A DNA stretch of 64,000 bases from Hericium rajendrae (lineage: Eukaryota > Basidiomycota > Agaricomycetes > Russulales > Hericiaceae), in the NCBI GenBank assembly GCA_033439255.1, contig CM065888.1, forward strand, positions 1 through 64,000, written 5' to 3'. This document shows positions 35,760-46,122 of this stretch, piece by piece (positions within the stretch are counted from its first letter, which is position 1; every line of letters starts with the position of its first letter). Below the pieces are notes generated by a model. That model was not told the DNA's origin, ran no database searches, and saw only the letters and a program-made list of their open reading frames with translations. A program made the translations under genes and the position numbers.

Positions 35760-36320
35760 CAGTAAATTGTGTTAGAGACCAGCTTTCTGGTATATTTGGA
35801 TGCATTTGAGAACAAGTGAATCAGTTGAGTACTGATTAAGTTAGCTGGAGTTCAAGCATTCTAGGGGAAAATGTAGAAACAATTTGCATTCTGCGAGTTT
35901 TGCACCGATCCTAACGCCTAAGGTACCGTCAGAAAGCTATCAATAAGTAGATTCTGATGCATTTTAGAACGAGTAAATTGGTTGAGAATTGGCCTAGTTA
36001 GCTAGGGTTCAAGCATTTTAGAAGAGGAAAAAAAGAAACACTTTGCATTCTGTGAGTTCTTAACCGATTTGGATGCATGAAGTATGGTAGCAAAGCTATA
36101 AGTGAGTAGATTTAGACGCATTTGAGAACGAGTAAATCGGTGAAGAATGGACTGAGTTAGCTCAAGTTCAAGTGTCATAGAGGGAAAATGTAGAAATTCA
36201 TTGCATTCTATGAGTTCTGCACAGATCAGGGTGCAAAAAATACTATCAGAAAGCAATAAATGAGCAGATCCAGATGCATTTGAGAACAGGTGAATTGGTT
36301 GAGAACTGATCAAGTTACAT
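35760..36320. repeat. 158-bp array, second type, about 4 units
   Basis: The landmark GAGAAC/TAGAAC is at 35,808, 35,966, 36,124 and 36,282, spacing 158 each. The monomer carries GCATTCTGCGAGTT, ACCGAT, AGAAAGC, and AACGAGTAAATCGGT. It is homologous to 6,420-6,880 in X1. Confidence 0.9.
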
Positions 36321-36324
36321 TAAA

Positions 36325-36415
36325 TCAAGAAAGTTTGGCCAGAGCTGGAGTTGAACCTGCAAACTCGTTAGATTGAAGATATGTGATTATATAAGCCAAC
36401 TGCCTAATGGGCATA
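36325..36415 (-). repeat. tRNA-derived SINE-like block in X2
   Basis: The same minus-strand order as in X1: GCCCATTAGGCAGTTGGC, then GCAGGTTCAACTCCAGC and a short T-containing end. It sits directly inside the X2 right end, as in X1, so it is a fixed part of X. Confidence 0.55.
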
Positions 36416-37048
36416 GTCATCGTTTTGGTGTCGTTTTCACTATGAAAAGGCGGTATAGAGTAAACGATTCTAAGGAATCGTAATCACATAAATTGAATTT
36501 CTATTGAGGGACAGTTGAATCAGGACAAAGATCAATTGCTGGGGGCCTCAGAGATCCACAGAGACCAGAATGTGAACAACAGAAGATAGAAATAAGGTTC
36601 AGCCATTCAAGAATATCTAGATTAGCAACAAGTAGACTTTTAGCCCCTCAGGATGCCTTCCACAGACCCCTCTTCAGGACCTTCCTTTTTTCTATCTTAT
36701 ATTTGTTCATATTCTGTTTTCTGTGGATCTCTAAGGCCCCCAACAATTGATCTTTGTCCTGATTCAACTGTCCCTCAATAGAAATTCAATTTATGTGATT
36801 CCAACGGTGAATTTCTCATTTTTCTTCCACAGAAGGCTTTAAAATTGCCTGGGCACATCATGGAACATTATTTCTATTTATTCGTGCCCTCCCCATGCAC
36901 AGAACTCAGTCAGATGGGCCCTCCTTTTGCTTCGACTTAGGCGGAGGATGCGACACATCTGTAAAAGGAAGTTGTGCGACACGCGGGAAAGGAGCACGTG
37001 ATGATGCACACATAATGTGGTGGGAGGATTGCATTCAGTCTTCTCGCA

Positions 37049-37351
37049 GCAGCTCGAGCAACCTTCGAACGAGCCGAGGTAGAGGTCAGAACTTACCTTT
37101 TACTCATGGTTCCGAGCGGTGCTGAGAGGCCCAAACAGATCCCCATGCTGCCAGCTGAATTAACCAGTAGAGTTAATCATGAGCCTCTGAGCGGCACAAC
37201 TGTGGGAAAGAGAAAAGCTGATGCTGCAGCTGCTCGACAAGAAGATAAGAAAAGGGCAAAAATGAAATGTGCAGAAGCCATTGCAAAGACATCGCAGAAG
37301 GTCAGCAGAGTTTTATCTGACGAGAGAAGTATACTCACGAAGCTCAGATAA
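37049..37351 (+). pseudogene. Unrecognised gene, 3' piece
   Basis: Continues the frame broken at 30,968 as AARATFERAEVEVRTYLLL, then ERPKQIPMLPAELTSRVNH and a Lys/Ala-rich helical tail (KRKADAAAARQEDKKRAKMK), stopping at 37,351. Removing the fold-back element and one copy of its duplication gives an uninterrupted junction, so the gene was open here when it was hit. It is immediately upstream of the hAT coding region and may be part of that transposon or a separate gene. Confidence 0.5.
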
Positions 37352-37635
37352 ACCATCCATATGACAATCTCCTTGATATTGCAGAGAAAGAATATACCAC
37401 TGGGCACCCACCGAACCCAGTTCTCACGTGTTTGTCAATCACATGTATCCAGAAGTCCGATAATTGTAAGAAGCACTTCTGCTGCAGCTCAGATGGGTGC
37501 CAGTAATCCTGGGCAGGCCCTGCTTGCCAGACCCCCCATATCATTGGCCATGCCGTAGAGGAGTGCAACTTCATCTCAAATGAACTGCGACAACTTGCGC
37601 TTGATCATGCCGGCGATCTGTCACTTGGTTCCAAG

Positions 37636-37881
37636 GTGGCTGCGCTGCCACCTATACCTACTTCGCAGGCATCTGGGTCAACAGGAGGGAATAAAGGTGG
37701 AAAAAAGGGTGGCTCTGAGATAGTCTCGTTGAACCAGCCATCCATCTATAACATGGCTTCCGAAAGTGGATGTGTGACTCTGCAGAAGTGCTGGGAACTT
37801 TCAGTTCTCCGTCTTCTCTGCACTACCTCAGCACCTGCATACATGCTTGACTATCAAGAGTGGAAGAAATGTTTATGTGAC
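37636..37881 (+). pseudogene. hAT-family transposase, N-terminal piece
   Basis: The text NELRQLALDHAGDLSLGSK (about 37,585-37,640) and ESGCVTLQKCWELSVLRLLC, YMLDYQEWKKCLCD precede the DUF659-type domain of fungal hAT transposases. The reading stops at the left end of the Plavaka element and resumes at 51,198. A possible BED-finger region (about 37,400-37,560) is frame-shifted and uncertain. Confidence 0.6.
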
Positions 37882-37904
37882 CATCAGGAAAAACCCCCCC
37901 TCTA

Positions 37905-38340
37905 ATTAGATGCTAATTAGCTCTAATTAGCAGAGATTAGCAGATAATTCAATTATCAGATAATTTCTGCTAATTAACCAAGTGTTTTATCAATTTATCT
38001 AGATAATTGTCAGACTGTTATCATGATAATTAGATGTTCAATAATGGTAGATTTGACACTATTTGAGGGATATGAGTATGATCATTTTGAATAATTAGAG
38101 ATATAAAGCTTTAGATGATTTAGATAATTAGTAGCTTTTCTCTTAGCAAGTCATAAGTGGTGTTCATAAGAACACCATTATCCTTTATTAGATTCTAATT
38201 ATCCTTAGTTAGCACTCAAGTGAGCTAGTTTCTGAAAAAAGCTGATAATTAGATCTAGCATACTGTTAATTTGAGTTGCTCAATGTCTAATTAGCTCTGA
38301 TGAGAATACTAATAAGAAATATATTTGGATAATGTGATAG
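37905..38340. repeat. TAATTAG subterminal repeats, left end of Plavaka
   Basis: Many copies of TAATTAG, GATAATTAG and their complements, mirrored at 51,080-51,175. In CACTA-type elements such subterminal repeats are transposase binding sites; that role here is inferred. Confidence 0.75.
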
Positions 38341-38649
38341 ATAATAATCACTCATTTCTACTATTTATCCTTAAAAAGATCACTCTTAAATCATTAGAAA
38401 TCATTATATTGTAGCTGCATGAAGTAGCACAGGCAAAGGGTATCTAAAGTCAGTACTGCTACCTGACTCTATCTAGTGCTGAAATGACAAGATGATTGAA
38501 GCTAGAAAAATGAGTGTAGATAGGTATGAGCTGAACTATATGCAAGGATCTGCAACATTCAACTCTATATACACACTTCATTCAGAATCACTGGTATCAG
38601 CAGATCTATAAATTAATAGTGAGACATATAAAACAAATAACAAAAGAAA

Positions 38650-41590
38650 GACATACGATGCAGTCTTGTAGAGGCTAGAAGCAAGAGCATGGTACACTCC
38701 AAGATCAGCATTACCCATGTCTTCAAGCTTCTTCATCAGGTCTCTATAGACCTTGACAAATGTGCCTGAAGAGAACTTTATCTTCGCATATGATTCTGAC
38801 TTGTATTGACAGAGTCCTGCATATACCTATTGAAATGTGAGTATCAAATACTGAAAAGGTAACTGAACTTACCACCGTAGCAGCTAAAGCAATCATAGCC
38901 ATGGGAATTTCAGGTTCCCCATCATTGCCTGCATCGTCTTCGGTCAGGATATATGCTGGCGGAGAAAATCTGTATGTAGCATGACGAAAAAAGGCCTCTT
39001 CGATAACAGCAGAAATTGACGGGTGCTTGAACGGTGCTGCAAGATCGGGCTGCTATATATATATATCATAAATAGAAAAAAATCTCACAAGTTTACGAAC
39101 TTGCCTTGCATTTATTGACTGGGTAAATGAATGTATATTCATGCAGAAGATCATCAATCTTCGTGCCCTTCTTTCGCAGACGATACTGACTGGACACCAT
39201 GTTTGATGCGGTCTCCTTGACAGCCATGCGCATAAGGCACATGCGAGTATCGGACTATATCAAGAAAGTCAGTAAAGAGAACAAACAATTAATTAAGATG
39301 CACATAGCTAGATAATATTTTTGCATAATCATAATCTTGTCGTAGACGTTGCACAATACGTTTATACTTGAATGCAGTAGCATGCTTGATAAGCGAAGCT
39401 CGAGTCACTTTAATTCGGTCTTCAGGAGTTGGAAATGCGAACTCAAAGCAAGCGTAGTAAAGCATATCAGAAATGGAGACATCGAGGAGTTTGCAAATAC
39501 TGCAGCTCTGAACCTTCTTAGAAAGCTTAGCATTTTGCGCAGGGTAGATCAAATGGGTCTCCGTATGCCACTTGGCGTCAGGATCGTCTCTGGAGCGACG
39601 ATGACAATGAGAGCAGGAACGAGAGGGAAAGCGTGAGGGAGAGCAGGAACGAGAATGCGAGCGGGAACGAGAGCGGGAGCGGGAACGAGAATGCAAGCGG
39701 GAATGAGAACGCGAGTGAGAACGAGAACAAGATAAGTCTGACTCAGAATCTGAGTCAGACGGCGAGCGGCAGGCCTTCGAGGAATACATTTAGCAATGTC
39801 ACATGTATTTATAGAGCACATACCTTTCGATGCTTCGAGGACTTGCGACGCTTGAAGGAATGCTTCCGTCGAGAGTCAGAAGACTCAATAGATGGTGACC
39901 GGGACCTCTTGCGCTTAGACTTGGACTCGGAAGCATGGCGGCGGTGCTTCTTCTCATGATGGTGGGACTTGCGTCTAGCTGTGTCACCGTCGGACACACT
40001 CATAGAATGGTGTCACTTGCGATTTACTATACAGTAGTTAGCAGTAACAGTGGCCTATATAAATAGATACTTGCCTTGTTGTCGACCATCATCTGATGGA
40101 TCGTCAATCATGACAATCGTGTCTTGTTGGACCAGTGATTTTTTTCTCTTGAGCTTCAATTGCTGGTTCGGTGGCGCTTTGCGATGGGGCAACGGATCCT
40201 CAATGGTTCGAGGCGTAGCTGGGATACTGGCATAAGGATCATCATGCCATTGAGCAGTGTTGCGTGGTGGCGCCAGGGTCAACGGCTGACGCGCCCGATC
40301 TGGATCAGTCAAAGGGGTATCTGTAGGATGGTAGGGATGTTGATCAGAGGCATACGGGGATGATGGAAGGCAACGTTGAGATGCTGGAGGTGGACGCTGC
40401 GAAGACAGAGATAATGGGGGCTCTTGTGCTTGCGCAGGCGAAGTCGATGACCCATCGGCTGTCATCGTCTTGTGCTTTGCCGATTTATAGACACGGCGTG
40501 GTTTGGGTTTGCTCGCGGGTTGAGGAGACCGACGGGGAGTGGGCGGTAGGGACACACGATCCAGAGGATGCAGTGGTCTGTTAGTCTGGGCACCGGAGGA
40601 CTTGCGCGAAGGGGATCTGGCATCAACATCCGAGTTGACATCCTTGACCCATCGAGGTCGCTAATAAATAGATCAACTACTCGTATGAGCCTCAACACAG
40701 AGAACGACTTACCTCTAGCTCCATTTTTTTGCTAGCCTTCGATGGATTCTTTTGCGCGAGCTCAAACAGCTCATGATCATCGGGCTCTTCCTCCTCGCTA
40801 CCTTGCTGCTCTTCCTCGAGTTCTATGTCATTGCCATGGTCAGTCTCACCGCTCGAGCGCATCAGGTTATCTCCGTCATCGTATTCATAGCCCATGTCAT
40901 ATGCCGACTTCATGTTCCCATCTGGATCTGCCTTATCGGATCCACGGGCGGATTGAGTGTTCTTGGTCGAGGATTCAGCCTGAGTCTCAGCAGAGTGCAC
41001 AGGCGTTATTCGAGAGGGCAGATCGGAGTCACTGCCACTCGATAGAAGTGTACCTATGGACAGATCAGACCAAGTAAATACTAGAGAAAATGCAGACTTG
41101 ACTTACCGCGTCTACGGACACGCCTTCCGCGGCATGGCTGGGGCTCTTGGTCTTCGTATCTGTTGGAGCTCTCGCCATGTTCCTCTGGGGGATCCTGCTG
41201 TGCGGGCAGTAGATTCGTTGTTCGAGATTGGGAGTCCGGTGCGGGTTTTGCACGCCCGCGCGTGGCTGCGTTAGGATTGTTCCAAACTATATAGAAGAAG
41301 AAAAAACAATAACATTTAAGAAGGATTGCTCGTTTGACAATGAGCGACTTACTAGCTTGTGACTTCGCTTTCTCTTTGGCCCGGCGGGGACCGACTGGGG
41401 GATTAAACGCAAAAGCCCGGTCAGTAAGAAACATCTCACATGAATAAGACCTACCGTCGATCGGCTCAATGCTAGGTCGGCGAGACTTGCGCTTGGGTTT
41501 GGTTGAAGTATTACTGTCGAAAGGCGGTTCGACACCGGTGGGCTGCAAAGAAGGGCCCTTGGATTCCTCCTGGGAGCCCTTCTTTGCCAT
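38650..41590 (-). CDS. DUF6532-like protein of the Plavaka element, multi-exon
   Basis: Starts MAKKGSQEESKGPSLQP and proceeds through about eight or nine exons with GT-AG introns of roughly 50-60 bases (donors GTAGGT near 41,454, GTAAGT near 41,356, GTAAGT near 41,104 and 40,714). The N-terminal part is long, charged and Ser/Pro-rich, with acidic (ELEEEQQGSEEEEPDD) and Arg-Ser-rich (SRSHSRSHSRLHSRSRSR) stretches. The C-terminal domain contains DMLYYACFEFAFPTPEDR, MRMAVKETASNMVSSQYRL, FKHPSISAVIEEAFFRHATY and PMAMIALAATVVYAGLCQYK, the pattern of the uncharacterised basidiomycete domain DUF6532. The last exon is unclear. I saw no breaks in the exons I read. It lies head-to-head with the transposase. 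Confidence 0.65.
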
Positions 41591-41794
41591 GAGGAGAGAC
41601 TAGGAAGTAGAAGAAACGAAGATATCAGAAGAAAAAGATTAGGTTGTACTACGGTGGTATGGTTGATGGTGAAGCACGAGTCCGAGTTGTACGTGGCGCA
41701 CATGTACCAACGAGTCACAACTCAGTCACATCACATCCGAGTTGGTACATCTTGACTCTTATTGATATCCTCTACACCATCTCACGTTGCTGCC
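41591..41794. promoter_or_regulatory. Divergent promoter region of the Plavaka genes
   Basis: About 200 bp between the two start codons with no other feature. It contains CGAGTCACAACTCAGTCACA-like direct repeats (41,705-41,740). A bidirectional promoter is inferred from layout only. Confidence 0.45.
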
Positions 41795-41844
41795 ATGGCC
41801 GACACAGTCCTTCGCCACTGTCGAGGCTGCAACAATCATTTTAG

Positions 41845-44362
41845 CATCTGAAAAAACAGGAAGAGCTACAGTGGGCTACCATGAGCTACAGTAGTGATTA
41901 GAATCCTACCGTAGTGACCTGTAGCTCCCATAGCTCCTGTAGTACTCGTAGGACCCCCCCCTACTACCGTGGCTCCGATAGTGAGCCGTAGTGACCTGTA
42001 GTGAATATGTCTCTACTGTAGCAATGAATCTCTTTACAGTAGTTATACAATTCAATGTATAAACAACTGTTGATATCCTTATATTTCACTCAATTGCAAT
42101 ATATCAGAACATTCAAAAACTTTATTTAAGAATAACTACATAACATGAGCTAGCTAATTACTACTCCGTACTACATTAGGCCACTTGTGCTGTCATCTCA
42201 CAGATATATAAACACCAGTCCCCTCTACTGTAGTACATACGTAGGTCAGACAGACATGCAAGTAAGCAGGTGGGCATGTGAGTGAGCAGGTGGGCATGTA
42301 GGCAAGCAGGTGAGTGGACGAGCATGCAAACAAGCAGGTGAGCAGACGAGCATGTGAACAAGTGAAAAGGTACATAGGTGAGCAGGCAGGTGTGCAGATG
42401 AGCAGGCAGGCAAGCAGATTGTGGGCAAGCCATCGGGCAAGCAGACGAGCCATCGGGCAAGCGGGCAAGCCATCGGGCAAGCGGACAAGCCATCAGGCAA
42501 GTGAGCAGGCAAGCAGGCAGGCATGCATGTGGATGGTTGCATGGGTGAGCGGGCAGGTAGGAGGCAGATGAGCAAGCATGTCAGCACTGAAACAACCAAT
42601 AAAATAAAAACAAACATACATACAATGTACCAGTATCACTCTTCTAGCCTTCTCTTACACCCTTCTAACCTGAAAAGAGATGAGAACAAAAGAATAACAG
42701 ACTTACAATAAAACAAGAGAGAGAGAAGTAAGAGAGTGAGAGAGTGAGAGAGAAGAGACTTAGAAAGAGTGGCAAAAATGATGCGCTGCTGGCAAATCCT
42801 GAGGCCAAACAACACCAAAGGCAGAAACCAGATTGCCATATTTGGCAATCTGGTTTCTGGCTCCTGCACGAAAAATAAAAACATTGCAAGTTACATTACT
42901 AACAAAATTTCCTTCAGTGTTTATAGATATGAACTCTACACTGACTTACACTTGTCCAATGCTGGCAGAAATCAGATTGCCAGATATGGCCATCTGTGTT
43001 CTGCCCTGTTGTGCGTCTTAGCTGCAAGGAGCGTGGGAGAGTATCCGGGTCCCCTGGAGAGTTCTGCATTTCTCTGCTACAAACATCAGTTTTCATCTGA
43101 TTAACATGTACCTAGTACTGGCCAAGCCAGACGAATCGTCGCTTTCGAACGATGCCTTGTACGCCATGATCTGTTGGATATTAAAGGCGCTATGGCCAGA
43201 ATGCTGTAAGTGACATTTAGTAGATACAAAAAGTGATATAACTTTATGAATATTGCACGCACCACATATCTTTTTGGCTCATCTGAATGTTCTTATTCGT
43301 AGCTTCCAAACAAGCCCTCATACGCTACGTTAGGTGCAGAACTCGTGCACTAGTGGCAAAATCTCTGAAAATGGAGGTCAAACAGCAGTTTTGGCATATC
43401 TTCACAACGAGAACACGCACCGCTGACGTTTCAGACATTCCTGAACGCGGTTGAGCATAGCTTTCGAACGGTGCCCTACACAACCTGATCCGAGAAGATT
43501 TAAAAATCGTCCCTTTGAGCGAAAATTGGATATATCATGACAAATATTGGACATACCACAAAAATCTTTATCTCGTTAAAAGGAGCTCATCAAGAGCTTT
43601 CGAACGAGTTATCGTGCGCCCTGATGGGTGAAAAACTCGAGGCACTACAACAGAATCTCTGAAACTGTCAGTAAGAACATGTTTTGAGGTTATCTTTACA
43701 ACGAGTGAACGCACCGGCAACATTTCTGGTGTTCCAGAAAGCGGCAATCAGTAGCTTTCGAACGCATGTACATACATGCAAATCGGTGCAGTGCTTGGTG
43801 CATAACATCAAAATCTATGGTGTCAAAGCATCAGCCACACATACCTTTTGAAACTTGAAGTCGTCTATGCAAGGGTGTTATCCTAGACTTGTTGAAAAGT
43901 GTTAGTCAAGAGTATTTTAATACACTCACATTTGTTCTGAGTTATTTCCTGCTTGCCTTGGAACCACAAAAAAATGCAGACACACAGTATGAGCAGGACT
44001 TGCTTAGAGGCACATATGTGTGCGTAACATGTTACTAGTGGTGATAGCACATTAGTAATCAAAACTGGCAGATCATATGATGAAATACAAGCCTCACATC
44101 ACTTTTGAAAGACTTTTGAGCAATATAATGGATTAAAAAGACAGTGTCACTACAGAAAACTACAGGAGACTACGGTAGGACAAGACAAGCTATGGGACCT
44201 GAATGCAGTCATACAGTATGTAATAGAAGAGCTACAGGATCAGCCGGAAAACACCGGTAGCTACCATCAGTGCTTCTATATCTACATCAGTGCTTCTATA
44301 GGCACATCAATGCTTCTATAGGCACATCATCTGATTTAGTGAAACTCCGGTTTTTCCTGATG
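41845..44362. mobile_element. A2: A-class non-autonomous element in transposase exon 1
   Basis: 2,518 bp, ends CATCTGAAAAAACAGG and CCGGTTTTTCCTGATG, target duplication AG (41,843-41,844 and 44,363-44,364). Same interior as A1, with about eight base differences in total, so both moved recently. It sits between the zinc-finger cysteines and the rest of exon 1. Confidence 0.9.
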
Positions 44363-44840
44363 AGCTACAACAGCTATTCTCGACACCTCCGCCAGACGCA
44401 AGACCCTCGATGCCGTGCCATTTACGAAGAGGATTTTGCTGACATGCCTGATCTCATGGATATTTCAGATGACGAAGATAGCGACCAGGATGAAGATAGC
44501 GATGAAGACGAAGACAGCGACGAAGACGACGAAGATGACGAAGACGACAACATGGACATCGATCAACACGTCGCCCACGTCGCAGCGGACGAGCCGATCA
44601 ACGGCGATGGTGATTCAGTCGTGGATCACGATGACGCTGCTCCGACTTCAAGCAACAGTGACGATTTCCCTATCGACGATGACAACGAGGTTCCCACTGA
44701 GCCCCTCGATCCCACAATTACTCAAGAAGAGAACGGGGCTGACATTGATCTCGAAGTTGGGGAAGAACCCCTGCATGTCTTTGAGGGGGATTATTTCGGG
44801 GCTGATTATGACGAGGGAGATTTTCCGTGGCCAATTGAAG

Positions 44841-46122
44841 GTGCGCCTTATTCTCTTTGAGATCTCCTATTCGTTGCTCACATTATCGTGTCTTTCGCTT
44901 CCTCTACATTTCGACTTCCTCATCACCTTTCGAACATGCTATTCTCCTCTGCCCTTGCTCGCCTCCTCGCATCACACCCTGCGCCTGTGCCAACACGCAC
45001 CTATCAATGCCACACTATGCTCGCTCACATACGCACATGCCCGCCTCATGCGCTCATCTCCGTGCGATGATGCGCCTCCAACGACGTACGCCCGCGGTGC
45101 TCGTGCACCCGATCGTCTCCACGTGGGCCGTTGCCTTTCTCAACACCACACCGGTGTTTGTACATATGTTGCATCCATGTACATACATATGCACTTGCGC
45201 ACGCTGGAATGCACGCCACGCATGCATGCGTTGATGCACGCTGGGCCATACGCTGAACACTTGCCGCACCCGCATGCCGCTGGTACGTACGCCGCATCTG
45301 CATGCCTGCTGGCACGGATGCTGTGCCCATACACATTCACACTCGTCGTGCCCCACCTCGTGCTCACACTACGCCCGTACGATACGCCTGCATGCCCACT
45401 TCGCCGTCACCGCACTGCGTACGCGTGCGTGCTCACAATGCCCTCGCGCACCTACTCGCATCATGTCTGTCCACCATGCCAACATGCCAGGTACTCACCC
45501 CTGCACGGCACACCCACACTCGCCGCACTCGCCCCTGCATGCCACTTCCCTGTCCACTCACCCGTACACCGTGCATGTGCTCACTTATTCATGCATATAT
45601 GCTCGCACATACCCTGCACACATGCATGCTTGCTGTGCCCTTGCACCCGATACTCCCACCAACTCACTGGTCTTGTCCTCTTGCCCTCATGCTCCGCATT
45701 CACGCCCCACACGCGCGCCTACATGCCGCGCATGTGTAATCATACTGCACATACACTCATGGCTCACGTACGCTGCACTCGTATGCACATTGTGAACATC
45801 TCGCTTGTTTCACGGTCTTGGGTCTCGCTTCTTGCTTATTTCCTGTCTCATTCCTTTCAAAACTGTCATGCACTGAATTGCTGCTCCGCTCATTGATGGC
45901 TGCCCTTGCTGACTTGTACCGCATACACCCTCTCAATTGCTCGCTCATGTCCATCTCTGTCCTGTCCTGTCCTCTGCTACTGCTTGTGGTGTTCTATTGG
46001 TTGCTGATGGCCATCTGCTGCTCATGGACTGTTTACTTGATCATTGCTGCTATTTGCATGCCTGCTATCTATCACTTTTTGGTCTTTGTTTGATGTTTCT
46101 ATGAAATGATGCTTCAATGCAG
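44841..46122 (+). other. Unusually long first intron of the transposase
   Basis: Donor AAG|GTGCGC (44,841) and acceptor TTCAATGCAG (46,122) join GAA G to AT GGT in frame, extending the acidic region. At 1,282 bases it is about twenty times the usual intron here. Most of it is a CATGC/GCACAC-rich island resembling the GC islands of the E-class elements. Its long frames are low-complexity and are not counted as genes. Confidence 0.65.

Larger units (their letters stand above)
31211..36483. mobile_element. Element X2, sister of X1
   Basis: Ends as in X1 (CTTGGTGGAAGAGG ... ACGATTC-TAAG-GAATCGTAA). The other arm of the host fold-back element preserves the empty site, TTGGAATCACAT, so insertion fell between TTGGAA and TCACAT with no extra duplication, or with AA if the last two bases are host. 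The interior carries E4, an A-like palindrome module, two M repeats, an E-like module, two 158-bp arrays and a tRNA-like block at the right end. Confidence 0.7.
30969..37039. mobile_element. Mutator-like fold-back element with 9-bp target duplication
   Basis: Bounded by CTTCTCGCA on both sides (30,960-30,968 and 37,040-37,048). The outer ends are ACTGAATGC / GCATTCAGT, continuing as long inverted arms of about 325 bp. The right arm is about 36,715-37,039. The left arm is 30,969-31,210 plus 36,484 to about 36,575, because X2 inserted within it. The spacer is about 140 bp. A 9-bp duplication with long terminal inverted repeats is the signature of Mutator-like elements. There is no transposase, so it is non-autonomous; without X2 it would be about 800 bp. 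Confidence 0.8.

Noticed and set aside
45274-45795. Separate gene within the Plavaka intron
   Set aside because: Low-complexity frames in several registers. Splicing from 44,840 to 46,123 preserves the transposase frame across it.
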